A stretch of 64,000 nucleotides of DNA from Bombyx mori (GCF_030269925.1 NC_085124.1:13826001-13890000); one strand, 5' to 3'; positions 33,553 to 43,437 are shown, counted from the stretch's first letter. Notes: a model not told the origin generated them from the letters alone. A program made the numbers and translations.

Positions 33553-33893
33553 TTTTGGAACGAAGTTCCTTATGGGACGATGCGGAGGGGTACCCTAACC
33601 GGGAAAAACGTCCGTAACGTAAGATTTTTATTAGTAATGCACACAGTGTACGACTTAACTTTGTAATAACGTACAAAAATAACATATTTTACTATATATT
33701 TTTAATAAATCATTGTGAATAAAATAAAGTTGATAACTTTGTAAAGTAGTTTTTTTTTAATTTTTATCAATAACAAAATTATAATAAAAATATATACCCG
33801 AATAATTATTGTCTTTATACCTCGAATAGAACTTAAAATGAATATTTTTATAATAAGGAACTTCGTTCCTATTCGGTGTCCCACGACAACACA
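33553..33893 (+). mobile_element. Element family F, copy 1
   Basis: Left end GGAACGAAGTTCCTTAT, right part ATAAGGAACTTCGTTCC, its exact inverse. The left third is CGGAGGGGTACCCTAACCGG. Beyond the right arm comes GGTGTC..GACAAC (a GGTGTC/GACACC hairpin in other copies). About 340 bp, middle AT-rich, no coding. Three more copies lie at 46466-46812, 51514-51900 and 52276-52544. Confidence 0.8.
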
Positions 33894-34503
33894 CTTTTTT
33901 TTTAAAAAACGACAATTAATTCGGCTCGTCGCGTCGCGTTAATCAATTAAGTAATGTTCTAGTTGAAATATTTACGTAATAATTTAATTAAGGATTATTT
34001 CGTTAGGCACTATAAATTGTATCTAAAAATTCGTTCGAATATTTTTTAGACAAAAATACTTTAGTCTCTTTATCGAAATTGGCCTGATGTTGATAAAATA
34101 AAAAAAGTCTCAAAAGCAAAGATAAATACATAGTTTATACAACTAATAATCCTTTCTCCTGTTACAGGAGGTAAAAGACTAAGACTAAGAGACTGTCAGG
34201 CAAAATACTAAGACTAAAAGACTATCAGGCCAAAGGCAAAGGACTCTAAGAGGAAATATGAAAGATGAAAATTTTATAAGCGTAGTTTATTTTGTATTTC
34301 CTTTGGGTTTTCACAGCTTGTGTCTTGTGCGTCTTACAATTTTAAAAGCAAGATTGTCTTTGATTATATATGCAAAACGCTTGAAGCCAGTCTTTGTTGT
34401 ATACCGGGTAATAAGTTTATATAAGTAATAGATTTTTATTTTTGTGTTTTATTATATTATTTGAAACGAACGAAATGCATATCGATGGCTGGAACAATGA
34501 AAA
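33894..34503. other. Unassigned
   Basis: 34170-34245 carries a short imperfect tandem repeat (ACTAAGACTAA.GACTGTCAGGC). Otherwise nothing recognised. Confidence 0.5.
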
Positions 34504-34589
34504 GGCATTTCTGACGTCCATGAGCGACGGTAACCACTTACCATCAGGTGGGCCGTATGCTCGTCTGCCTGCTCGGCCAATAAAAAAAA
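34504..34589 (+). mobile_element. LINE-C 3' end fragment
   Basis: GACGTCCATGAGCGACGGTA, CATCAGGTGGGCCGTATGC, A8 tail. Confidence 0.85.
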
Positions 34590-34642
34590 GCTTCGTTGAA
34601 GTTCATGAAGTTCAATTAAGAACATCGAACTGTTGTTACTAA

Positions 34643-34847
34643 TCACTACATAGTATAAAACAAAGCCGCTTTCTCTGTCCCTATGTATGCTTAAATCTTT
34701 AAAACTACGCAACGGATTTTGATACGGTTTTTTTTATAGATAGAGTGATTGAAGAGGAAGGTTTATATGTATAATAACATCCATTAAATAGTGGAGAAAT
34801 CAATAATAAATTACAGTTTTCGAAGCGAAGCGAGGGCGAGTCGCTAG
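34643..34847 (+). mobile_element. Helitron HEL-2, complete 205-bp copy
   Basis: TCACTACATAGTATAAAAC after A(34642), ending GAGTCGCTAG before T(34848). The terminal hairpin sits in GCGAGGGCGAGTCGC. This is the reference for the empty site of the 22-kb LINE-D insertion. Confidence 0.88.
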
Positions 34848-35096
34848 TACCTAATAAAACGTACCTTTAATTACAAAGATAAATGTCGCGTATTTAGCAA
34901 AAGCTCGCTTAAGCCAAATATCGTTAATACATTCCTATTAAAATTTAGTTCGAATTAGATAACCGCCGAATGGGATAATCATAATGGATTTAATGCAGGC
35001 GCGAAATATTTGCATAATGATGCGACTGGATAGAATGGTGTTTAGGAATTTTGGTTTCCAGAGACTACTCTGATACTAACCAAAATCTTTTTTTTA

Positions 35097-35277
35097 TTGC
35101 TTAGGTGGGTGGATGAGCTCACAGCCCACCTGGGCTTAAGTGGTTATCGGAGCCCATAGACATCTACAACGTAAATGCGCCACCCACCTTGAGATATAAG
35201 CTCTAAGGTCTCAAGTATAGTTACAACGGCTGCCCCGCCCTTCGAACCGAAACGCATTACTGCTTCACAGTAGAAAT
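35097..35277 (-). mobile_element. SINE-A, 5'-truncated
   Basis: Poly-T, TATTGCTTAGGTGGGTGG to CTTCACAGTAGAAAT. Confidence 0.9.
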
Positions 35278-35278
35278 C

Positions 35279-35395
35279 CTTTGTACTATACAGTTGAGAG
35301 GTAGACCACATGTCTCAAGGTGGATCACCACATTCATATTGTAATGTCTATGGACTCTAGTAACCACTTAACACCACGTTAGCCTATTATTCACT
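35279..35395 (+). mobile_element. Old SINE-A fragment
   Basis: ACATGTCTCAAGGTGGATC, CTAGTAACCACTTAACACC; inverted relative to its left neighbour. Confidence 0.65.
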
Positions 35396-35690
35396 CGTTT
35401 GTGATAATGTTCTTGCATTTAAATGTTTAATATGAGTTAAAACTAATTTCGAACATTTAAAAAGAGTTCATAGTGCAGACCTATCCTTGTTTCATCAAAA
35501 GTACAGTCGGATAGAACCTAATTAATAACTAAGTGATCATTATGTTTAAGAAAAATATAAAGCTTATTTTGCTTGTTTGAAATGGGTAAACTAAATTACG
35601 CCCACCTAAAGTTAATTAGTGACTAGGAAGCATAGTGCCCGATATCATTGCTAACACTTTGACACATAAGTTAAGTCATCGCTGTCAACT

Positions 35691-35800
35691 TTTTTTCCGT
35701 ACCTTTGCTGATAGCTTTGAGAGGCTATTTCAGCTTCGCCCTAACATGTAGGTGAGCTCATGGGGCTCAAACCGAAGTGTTGCTAACACTGGCCTTAGTG
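35691..35800 (-). mobile_element. LINE-B tail fragment
   Basis: Poly-T, GCTGATAGCTTTGAGAGG, CATGTAGGTGAGCTCATGGG. Confidence 0.82.
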
Positions 35801-35879
35801 TGATTGTCAACATTAGACGGTAGAGAGTATTGCAAGCCCGCATAGCTAGGTGCCACCATTCGATCCATTTCTACTTTGT

Positions 35880-36020
35880 TCTACCTTTCTATACATCACT
35901 AGCTTCGAGGAGCCATTCTGACTTTACCTTGGTGGATGGGTGAGCTGACGGGGCTCAGCCTGGGTGTATTGTTGCCCTAGCAAATGCAGCACCACCAAAT
36001 CGGTATCGCAGCCTATAAAA
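35880..36020 (-). mobile_element. Decayed LINE-B tail
   Basis: TTCTACCTTTCTATAC, GTGAGCTGACGGGGCTCAGC, CCCTAGCAAATGCAGC. Followed by SINE-A-like scraps to ~36110. Confidence 0.6.
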
Positions 36021-36295
36021 CTGTTTCTGTCGTGAAGTAGTCAATGTTTCGCCTTCAACGCTTAGACAGTAGTTATTTAAAAAAAAATGGGACTTCGACA
36101 CTAGGTCTTATGTTGAGAAGCTGTGCGGAGTGTGATAGCATTTAATAATGAACCAGCAAACAAAATTTACGATGTAAATTATTGACACAAAAATACACTT
36201 CAATACATTCGTGTTTCGAACGATCATAAAAATAAATAAAACAGAATTTTTATTCGTAAATCCGAAATCTCATAACGTAACATTTTTTCTTTCAG

Positions 36296-36508
36296 GTAAC
36301 CGACGCTGGGTTTCCGCCCGCTGATTAGATAAGAACAGAACCGACGGGGACGCTAATAAAATCCTCTGAAAGATAAAACTCTTATATCTCAGAGCGATGC
36401 CTTATGAACATTACTCAATATGTGTTTGTTGGAAAGCGAATTAAAGACATTCACAAATGTTAGTTAATAGTTAAAGCTGAGTGGATATGATAAATTAGTG
36501 TAGTGAAA
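36296..36508 (+). other. Inferred 5' UTR part of the globin X-like exon
   Basis: TTTTTTCTTTCAG at 36283-36295 is a good splice acceptor (pyrimidine tract plus AG). The ~210 bp between it and the ATG have stops in frame, so they would be untranslated. Alternatively transcription may start within this stretch; no promoter motif decides. Confidence 0.45.
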
Positions 36509-36699
36509 ATGGGTTGTCAGCTCGGTAAATTGGCAGCGTCTGAGCGTCGTGGGAACAACGCCGGACCTGTCACCGATGGTCCCCCACCAGCCACGGATCC
36601 TCGGCTGCCTCTCACGGCAAAACAGAAGTACTCAATGCTGGCCTCGTGGAAAGGAATCTCCAGAGCAATGGAGAAGACCGGCATATGTATGTTTATAAA
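36509..36699 (+). CDS. Globin X-like protein, first coding exon (partial)
   Basis: 63 codons plus two bases, ending at the donor AA|GTGAGT (36700). The ATG has A at -3 and G at +4. The protein begins Met-Gly-Cys, the N-myristoylation/palmitoylation signal of membrane-attached globin X. A Pro/Asn-rich linker (about residues 10-35) follows, then 'LTAKQKYSMLASWKGI' (35-50), a globin helix A with its conserved Trp at 47, then 'GICMFIK' (58-64), the end of helix B. The intron splits the Lys codon after its second base. Counting back from the expected CD1 Phe of related globins, this is the ancestral B12 phase-2 intron. Heme-contact residues (CD1 Phe, distal and proximal His) would lie in later exons, which I do not see. 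The exon is GC-richer than its flanks. Expected role: haem protein at the plasma membrane, redox or O2/NO related; inferred from family only. Could be an orphaned exon. Confidence 0.75.
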
Positions 36700-36706
36700 G
36701 TGAGTA
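36700..36706 (+). other. Splice donor of the globin exon
   Basis: GTGAGTA directly after the split Lys codon; matches the GTRAGT consensus. Confidence 0.75.
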
Positions 36707-36738
36707 CCTAAATATTTAATCTATTTAAATCTTCACAG

Positions 36739-36863
36739 ATACGGAAGGCAGTGGCTTGGCTCTGCCCCTGGAATTGCTGATGTCCATGGGCGACGGTAAC
36801 CACACACCATTAGGTGGGCCGTATTCTCGTCTGCCAACAAGAGCAATATTTTTTTTTAAAAAA
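36739..36863 (+). mobile_element. LINE-C 3' end in the globin intron
   Basis: GGAAGGCAGTGGCTTGGC, CCATTAGGTGGGCCGTATTC and an A/T tail; only 40 bp beyond the donor. Confidence 0.85.
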
Positions 36864-37170
36864 AGATACATATATAGGACGCTCAATCTATTTTCTTTTT
36901 TATACATTTTTCTAGATTCGTAAATAAGCTTTTATTCAATGTCACCTCTGATAGCTTATTGATACCCGTTCCAAATATATTGAAAAGCACGAAATTAGAA
37001 TTGAGATTAGACACGTGCCGACTCAATCATGTTCATCACTCATTTGCATTTTATACCATTACTAGCTTAATTTTCTTTTTTAGAATAGTTATCAGGCACA
37101 AAGACATCACAACGTCGTTAATGCCTTACCAAGCTTCTGATATGAGGTTGAAGTCTCAACTGCACTATAT
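36864..37170. other. Unassigned
   Basis: No continuation of the globin gene found here; ORF 36959-37234 runs into the LTR and has no motif. Confidence 0.4.
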
Positions 37171-37543
37171 TGTTACGCGCCGGGGTTTGGAACATATAAA
37201 ATTTCTACCGAAATACAAATCAAAACTGTATTAACATCTAGAACACTTAACGAACACTTTAAAATTCTCAATTCACTTCTTCCGCTTCACTTCAAGTGAT
37301 CCGTTTGCTGTTTCGTTTCGAGTAAGTCCGATTACTAACTGCCTTCGTGTCATCTCTGCAACGATTTTATAGTCGACATCCATACAGTTATCGAGAACAT
37401 TCTTGACAAGTCGAGTAGTATGTGTTTCCGCTATTTGATAATAGATGGCGTTGTACTTCTCGAGCGTTCTCGATTTTACTAGTTCCTTTGACATTCGTTT
37501 CTGCTATTCGAAAATAGATGGCGTTACTCTTACCGGCGTAACA
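37171..37543 (-). mobile_element. Solo LTR, copy 1
   Basis: Starts TGTTACGC and ends GCGTAACA, flanked by ATAT on both sides (37167-37170, 37544-37547). On minus it has a TATAAAAT box (complement near 37365) followed by CAGTTAGTAATCGG, an initiator-like site. 373 bp, no internal coding, so a recombined solo LTR of a Gypsy-type element. Relatives: 44175-44558 and 56120-56369. Confidence 0.78.
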
Positions 37544-37755
37544 ATATAAAGACTCATACGACACACCACCGCCCAATGCCGGCTATCGCATTATATCGCT
37601 TTGGATGGTCACACCACGACCCATCTGATATTAAAGACTGCGGCCACCCGTCAGAAATGGGATCGGATGACTGTATCGTAGCAGATATAGTCAGCATGAA
37701 AATTGTAAGTGACGATCGCGATATGCTGATAACTTAGAGAGCGTTGCAGTCCAGT

Positions 37756-38350
37756 AAACCATGACTTATGCGACTGTGGTGTTCGCTCACGCGGCCCGCA
37801 CACACATAGATACCTTCCAATCCCTACAATCCCGCTTTTGCAGGTTAGCCATTGGGGCTTCGCGTTTCGTGAGGAACGTTGACCTACACGACGACCTGGA
37901 CCTCGAATCAATCCAGAAATACATGAAGTCAGCGTCGGAACGCTACTTCGATAAGGCTATACGTCATGATAATCGCCTTATCGTTGCCGCCGCTGACTAC
38001 TCCCCGAATCCTGATCATGCAGGAGCCAGTCAACGTCGACGCCCTAGACACGTCCTTACGGATCCATCAAATCCAATAACTTTTGCATTAGACGTCTTCA
38101 GCGCTATCACTAGGAGTAGGCTTAGGAACCCCAGTAACCGTACTCGTCGAAATCGACAAAGAGGTCGACGTGCAACCTAATCCATGCATCAGCCCGCTAA
38201 GTTTCTCGCCGGATTTTCTCAGTGGGTCGCCATTCCGATCCGGTAGTAGATTCATTCGCGAAGCAATTGCTCTTAAGTTGTTAGGTCTCCTTCGGAGGCG
38301 CTCGGGCAGTTGTTAGTTAATCCCACCCCTCCTGGCTGAGCCTTTACAAC
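37756..38350 (+). pseudogene. LINE-D C-terminal ORF and 3' UTR
   Basis: The frame 37761-38180 matches residues ~344-479 of the 22-kb copy ('TYATVVFAHAARTHIDTFQS', 'KYMKSASERYFDKA') with an open reading frame and the Arg-rich end. The UTR carries the hairpin region (CTAAGTTTCTCGCCGG..TTCTCAGTGGG). It stops at GAGCCTTTAC, short of the normal 3' end, so it is truncated on both sides. The reverse transcriptase core is absent. Confidence 0.87.
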
Positions 38351-38487
38351 AATACGAAAAACTCTTTCTTTCTTCGCAATTTTTATTACCCCAAAAACGA
38401 ATACAGTCAAACCTGGATAAGCGAGAGTTCAAGGGAGCACAATCTCATTCTCGCTTATAGAGGTTTCTCACTAACCCGAGTTTCACG

Positions 38488-38592
38488 CTAATGCTCCCTC
38501 TGAATTTCATTTCGCGATTTTCCGGATTCAGACGCATTCACTATTTTAAGTTTATCACTTAATGACAGTACTTTAATTTTCCGTTTTGACAT
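38488..38592 (-). pseudogene. pogo/Tigger transposase N-terminus (CENP-B-type HTH)
   Basis: From the ATG at 38592 the minus strand reads 'MSKRKIKVLSLSDKLKIVNA' and then 'GKSRNEIQREH' before a stop. This is the first helix-turn-helix (CENP-B N / psq-like) of Tigger-type transposases, which binds the terminal repeats. The second DNA-binding domain and the DDE catalytic domain are gone. Only ~34 residues of a family usually near 500 remain, so it is non-functional. The upstream codons (to 38673) belong to the element's leader. Confidence 0.8.
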
Positions 38593-38853
38593 GATGCAGA
38601 ACAGAACTTTCCTTCGCAATTGATTAACGATAAACTGAGTAAGTCCGACAAACAGGACGGTACAGAGGCACACGTGTCCACTCGAAAAGAATGCGATAAT
38701 ATAACAACGTTATTTAGTTCCACAAAATAGAATAGGTTCAATATTGACGAGAAAACAATACAAAAACAATGGAAGAAAGTTCCACAACAGTTAAGAATGA
38801 GTCATAAAATAGCAGATGTTAAATTTGTAATTTGTTTTTTCATTTGTTCCTCC

Positions 38854-39558
38854 TTTTTTTTTTTTTTTTTTTTTATTGCCCTTGTAGGCAGACGAGCATA
38901 CGGCCCACCTGATGGTGAGTGGTTACCGTCGCCCATGGACTTCAGCAATGCCAGGGGCAGAGCCAAGCCGCTGCCTACCGTTTAATACTCTCCACAAGCC
39001 TCGTTTGAAGAAGGACATGTCATAGCGCTCGGGAAACACCGTGGAGGGGAGCTCATTCCATAGCCGGATGGTACGTGGCAAAAAAGACCTCTGGAAACGC
39101 ACTGTGGATGACCGCAGTGGCTCCAGGTAGTATGGATGAACTCTACTCCGGTGGCGGGCGGTGCGATGGTAAAAACGAGATGCCGGTATCATCTCGAACA
39201 ATTCCTCAGAGCACTCCCCATGGAACATACGGTACAAAATGCAGAGGGAACCGAAGTCCCTCCGCAGACCCAGAGGCTCCAAACGATCCGTGAGAATGGG
39301 ATTATCGACAATCCGAACGGCCCTCCTCTGTATGGAGTCAAATGGAAGAAGCTGGTATTTGGGAGCCCCGGCCCAGAGATGGGAGCAGTACTCCACGCGA
39401 GGCCGGACTTGTGCTTTATAAAGCAAAAGCCTTTGTCCAGGCGTGAAGTACCGCTTCGCTCTGTTGAGGACTCCCAGCATTTTGGACGCCAACTTGGCTT
39501 TGCCTTCCAGATGACTCCGAAACTGGACATCGCTCGAAATAATGTCAAATAATGTCAA
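38854..39558 (-). mobile_element. LINE-C 3' end nested in the Tigger remnant
   Basis: Poly-T 38854-38874, the 3' UTR, then the RT C-terminal ORF on minus. It interrupts DNA whose two sides are joined by the Tigger terminal repeats. No clear target duplication was found. Confidence 0.87.
38923..39558 (-). CDS. LINE-C reverse transcriptase C-terminal region (partial)
   Basis: 211 codons, no stop. It begins just after the palm ('SDVQFRSHLEGKAKLASKML'), then 'GVLNRAKRYFTPGQRLLLYK' and 'RPRVEYCSHLWAGAP'. The C-terminal domain follows ('SFLPRTIRLWNELPSTVFPE', 'MSFFKRGLWRVLNGRQRLG', end 'EVHGRR'). It is the post-catalytic thumb and C-terminal domain of Jockey/CR1-type LINE proteins; endonuclease and the catalytic Asp pair are absent. 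Longest of the LINE-C copies here. The first residues ('MTLFDIIS') may be target DNA, since GACATTATTT is repeated at the edge. Intact reading suggests recent insertion. Confidence 0.87.
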   Translation of the reverse strand: MTLFDIISSDVQFRSHLEGKAKLASKMLGVLNRAKRYFTPGQRLLLYKAQVRPRVEYCSHLWAGAPKYQLLPFDSIQRRAVRIVDNPILTDRLEPLGLRRDFGSLCILYRMFHGECSEELFEMIPASRFYHRTARHRSRVHPYYLEPLRSSTVRFQRSFLPRTIRLWNELPSTVFPERYDMSFFKRGLWRVLNGRQRLGSAPGIAEVHGRR

Positions 39559-39769
39559 TAAATAAATAAAGACTGTCGCTTATAGAGGTATAGATAAGTA
39601 GCAGTCTCACTTATGGAGGTCCATGAGGGAAAAACGACTCTCTCTTACAGAGGTTTCTGTTTCTCGCTAATAGAGGTTTTGGGAGCTTAAAATGACGGTT
39701 CCTGGCTATTACTCTCACTTATAGAGTTTTCTCACTTATCCAGTTCTCACTTACCCAGGTTTGACTGTA

Positions 39770-40108
39770 TATCTGAGTAGCTTAAATGCAATATCATGGC
39801 TCTATGCGGAACCACGAACGACACCTATTACTGGAGGACGATTCCAATTTGCTTAATAAAACAAAATGTAGATTCCGCTACGATCCAGCTCGTGGCTCGT
39901 GGCTCGCCGCGAATTCAATTTACATTAAAACCGAAGATCCATGTCGTGGTCACATTTCAAGGGAAACGAACCGACGGCTCAGGGGAAATTTAGTCCACTT
40001 AGGCTCGATCGAAACTAGACTTATTGGAACGTTTCTTTGAACTGAAGACTTTATAAACTTGTTAAAAGTCACGATTATTAAAATGAAGTATTTCAGTACA
40101 AGACTGAA
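39770..40108. other. Unassigned
   Basis: Overlapping short ORFs without motif; a small GCTCGTGGCTCGTGGCTCG tandem near 39889. Confidence 0.4.
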
Positions 40109-40545
40109 GTCGTCGTGGTCTAAAGGATAAGACGTCCGGTGCATTCGTATGAAGCGATGCACCGGTGTTCGAATCCCGTAGGCAGGTACCAATTTTTCTA
40201 ATGAAATACGTACTCAACAAATGTTCATGATTGACTTCCACGGTGAAGGAATAACATCGTGTAATAAAAATCAAACCCGCAAAATTATAATTTGCGTAAT
40301 GACTGGTGGTAGGACCACTTGGGAGTCCGCACGGGTAGGTACCACCACCCCGCCTATTTCCGCCGTGAAGCAGTAATGCGTTTCGGTTCGAAGGATGGGG
40401 CAGCCGTTGTAACTATACTTGAGACCTTAGAACTTATATCTCAAGGTGGGTGGCGCATTTACGTAGTGGATGTCTATGGGCTCCAGTAACCACTTAACAC
40501 CAGGTGGGCTGTGAGCTAGTCCACCCATCTAAGCAATAAAAAAAT
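40109..40545 (+). mobile_element. Composite SINE (tRNA-like head + SINE-A)
   Basis: GTCGTCGTGGTCTAAAGG, hairpin GTCCGGTGCATTC..GATGCACCGG, B-box-like GTTCGAATCCC, linker, then SINE-A from 40302 to AAGCAATAAAAAAAT. Closest to full length; could be Pol III transcribed from the internal A/B boxes. Confidence 0.9.
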
Positions 40546-41020
40546 GAATAAAAAAAATCACTCTCAAGTGAGTAAGTATTTTCGTTTGCTCATTTGCTAC
40601 GTTTGCTCGTCGACCTACGATGGCGATGAATGAAATGATCTGCTTTTTTCACATTTGACGTTAAAGTCTGATTTTGATGTTCCAAAATGATTTGAGCATA
40701 CCTTTTCAATTTAAAAAATATACCATTATATAAGTATACCATTAAAAATGTCCCTCATCATATTTCCGTGTAGCGCACAATGAGATAGCTCAAAGAAAAT
40801 AGGTATATTTGAATGCAACAATTTCCTTACAAAATTATAATGTAACGCGAAATAAATTGTTCACATCAACGGGACATTGTTGTCCGCCTTCCGGCCCTTC
40901 GACCCTCGTCGTTCGTAACAATGAAGCGCACTTCTCGCCCGAAGCTTAGATAAATTGTTTCCGTTCGGAGATGTAACAATTATTATGATAATTTCGACCA
41001 AGTTCTGGGTAATTAGCTTT
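40546..41020. other. Unassigned
   Basis: Nothing recognised. Confidence 0.5.
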
Positions 41021-41376
41021 ATTTGACGTGACAACGTCTTATAATTAGATGGAGCCGGCTGCACGCACAAAAAAACATGACTCATGCGGCGTTACCTCGC
41101 TCTGAGGCGTTCCATTTACGGCTTGAAGTGCAAGCGAGAGCGCGCAACGAGCGACAAAGAGGCACAATCGGCCTCCGGGTCCGGCAGCGTTCGACATCTG
41201 TCTCTCTTCTACTTGAGTGAGCGATGCATCCGCGGGGACAGCTGCTATACAATAATACATTTACATGTTTTCGTCAAATATGAAGTCCAAGAAGTGAAGT
41301 GAAAATCCATCAGTATTTTCTTATGACGTTGTCACGTTCAACTATTGTCAGTAAACCCACTTTACAGACAACCGAT
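41021..41376 (+). mobile_element. TIR element family J, copy 1
   Basis: Inverted arms TTGACGTGACAACGTC (left) and GACGTTGTCACGTTCAA (right). A GC-rich interior includes GAGAGCGCGCAACGAGCGAC, and the right extension ends TTTACAGACAACCGAT. Second copy at 49996-50426. A minus-strand 72-residue ORF (41045-41260) is shared but has no recognised domain. Confidence 0.78.
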
Positions 41377-41479
41377 TTTTTTTTATTGCTTAGATGGATG
41401 GACGAGCTCACAGCCCACCTGGTGTTAAGTGGTTACTAGAGCCCATAGACATCTACAAGAAGAGGTCCTACCGCCAGTA
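41377..41479 (-). mobile_element. SINE-A with internal deletion
   Basis: The tail part to GACATCTACAAG is joined directly to AGGTCCTACCGCCAGTA; about 140 bp of the middle is missing. It abuts family J. Confidence 0.88.
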
Positions 41480-41568
41480 AATATTACAAGACACTGCTTG
41501 TTTTGTTTGATGATCTTCTGCCTCTGATATCTGGATGAAAAACAAAATTCTAGGTTTGTTGGTCGCTT

Positions 41569-41835
41569 TTTCCCTACCTATTAGCTGGTAGTCTAAAGGT
41601 CCCCGTCGCTTGTGACGAAGGGCTCGGCGAGTAAATTAACCCACAGACAACAGCCCACTGAGCTTCTCGCCGGATCTTCTCAGTGGGTCACCATTCCGAT
41701 CCGGTGTTAGATTCTGCGAAGCGTTGCTCTGGCAAGGGCTAATTTTATCAAATCCTATCAGGTTGAGCGCGTGAGCTCACCTATCCGTCCAGGCGTAACT
41801 GGAATAGACCTTTAGTTTTTTTCCTACCTTATGTG
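41569..41835 (+). mobile_element. LINE-B 3' end with inverted tail scrap
   Basis: 41599-41815 is a plus-strand LINE-B UTR (GGGCTCGGCGAGTAAATTAAC, hairpin, CGAAGCGTTGCTCTGG). The preceding 30 bp (CCCTACCTATTAGCTGG) is a minus-strand tail piece, so the two are inverted. Confidence 0.75.
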
Positions 41836-42056
41836 ATAGGATCATGGATGTCTGTGTGGAGCGGTGCGTCGCCAGCGGCAGCTTCTTAGTACTACGCACG
41901 CGCGTACGCAGCACACCGCTTACTCTCCGACGCATCGTGCTGTCTCGCTACTCAATGTCTTGCTAGCCTATGCTCCGGAAATGGATATATTCCATGATGC
42001 TTTGCAGCGATTTATAGCTGTTGTTAGAAATTACTTAAGCTAATTAAATTATTAAC
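41836..42056. other. Unassigned, partly GC-rich
   Basis: 41860-41940 is GC-rich (TACGCACGCGCGTACGCAGC); no coding or repeat identity found. Confidence 0.4.
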
Positions 42057-42301
42057 ACGTTGACTGCGTTATGCGGTTTAAAACGACCCATGCGCGACTG
42101 TCCTCTGATACACTCGTTTGCTCAAAATGGGAGGCGACTATGTCCGGATTTCTATGGGCATGAGTCATTTTCAAAAACGGTCCTTTATGAAGCTTATCAT
42201 GTCTCATACGCACTGTAAAGAAATCTAATCTTGCCTCGAAAAGACCTCATAATAATATGCACTGAATGGAAGTCTTACAAAAATGGTCCGCAATTAACGT
42301 G
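42057..42301. mobile_element. piggyBac-like MITE, copy 1
   Basis: TTAA on both sides (42053-42056, 42302-42305), inverted ends CACGTTGACTGCG / CACGTTAATTGCG. TTAA targets are diagnostic of the piggyBac superfamily. 245 bp, non-coding. Confidence 0.75.
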
Positions 42302-42532
42302 TTAAATACCTTACCAATGTTTTGGTTTATACAGTTAATTTGTAAGAAGACTAAATAAATAAATGTCAGAATCGATTTCACATAACACTATAGAAAATTC
42401 ACAAAATCGAGTTTTGACAATGAAATTTTCGCTAACTAAATTGCTTTATGGTTTTTAATTGTACATACTTAAATCAATTTTATTTTTCTTGACTTCTTGT
42501 TCGTTCGACATCACGCAACATGTAGCTATGAC

Positions 42533-42675
42533 TACCCCGATTTCGATTTGAATGGTGGGGACAGCGGTTGTACTATAGAACTGAATCATAGAACTCATGC
42601 TTACAGGTGGGTGGCGGTATTTACATTGCTGATGTCTATGGACCCGGTAACCACTTAACACAAGGTGGACCTCAC
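42533..42675 (+). mobile_element. Old SINE-A fragment
   Basis: TTTCGATTTGAATGGTGGGG, GGTGGGTGGCGGTATTTACA, GTAACCACTTAACACAAGG. Confidence 0.7.
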
Positions 42676-43164
42676 TCAATTAAAAAAAAAAGATTTTCCT
42701 GATACAAAATTCCTTGGTATGGAAACCTCTCGTATTGCAGAGAAAGCACGTGTTAATATAATTTTTGAATCCGATCATTTAATCGAAATTTATTCACAAT
42801 GCTTTCTAAGAATGACCTTATACCAGTTTATTTATAGGATAAAACAAAGAAGTTTTTCACAACAAAAAAGAACTAATTACATAAATAACCTTTGACGTCC
42901 TGGACTTAAGAAGATTTATTACTTTTGTTACCGAAAAGTTCCAGTGTCTCCTTCTATTAATCTCGTAGATTATTTATTCAAGCGATTAATTACACTTTTA
43001 AAGACTTTAAGTATAAACCAAAATAGTACTAATAAACTAGGTACAGTGAAGGCGCACTAGTAAGTAGGTACTATTCAGTTTAGTTCTGCCAGTAATCGTT
43101 CACGTGTTGCAATTGAAAGTAAATGATCAATACGATACTTCCCGATCTTTTAACGGTGTTTTTA
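42676..43164. other. Unassigned
   Basis: No feature recognised; ORF 42665-42895 has no motif. Confidence 0.5.
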
Positions 43165-43437
43165 GGTACGTCAAGCACCGGTCACCGTCCTCGCCGAACC
43201 CGTCGCTTGCGACGAAGCGCTCGGCGAGTAAATTAACCCATAAACACAGCCCACTGAGTTTCTCGCCGGATCTTCTCAGTGGGTCGCGTTTCCGATCCGG
43301 TGGAAGATTCTGCGAAGCACTGCTCTTGCTAGGGCCAGTGTTACTAACACCTCCGGTTTGAGCCCTGAGAGCTCACCCCTACACTAGGGCAACGCTGATA
43401 TAGCCTCTCAAAGCTATAAGCATAGGTTGGAAAAAAA
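43165..43437 (+). mobile_element. LINE-B 3' end
   Basis: Plus-strand ORF end 'HRPRRTRRLRRSARRVN' then stop. The UTR holds a 9-bp hairpin CCCACTGAG/CTCAGTGGG (43250-43283). End GCATAGGTTGG and A8. Best view of LINE-B in sense orientation. Confidence 0.9.

Larger units (their letters stand above)
38404..39767 (-). mobile_element. Tigger/pogo-type DNA transposon remnant
   Basis: Terminal inverted repeats start CAGTCAAACCTGG and continue A/GTAAGC/TGAGA at both ends; TA duplicates flank it (38402-38403, 39768-39769). It contains the start of a pogo transposase on minus and a later LINE-C insertion (38854-39558). GCTTATAGAGG/ACTTATAGAG words recur in the ends as subterminal repeats. Internally deleted: less than 700 bp of its own sequence remains. 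Confidence 0.85.

Noticed and set aside
41045..41260. 72-residue minus ORF conserved between two sites (also 50014-50235)
   Set aside because: Both lie inside family J, so similarity comes from copying of the repeat; one copy ends with extra residues and no domain is visible.
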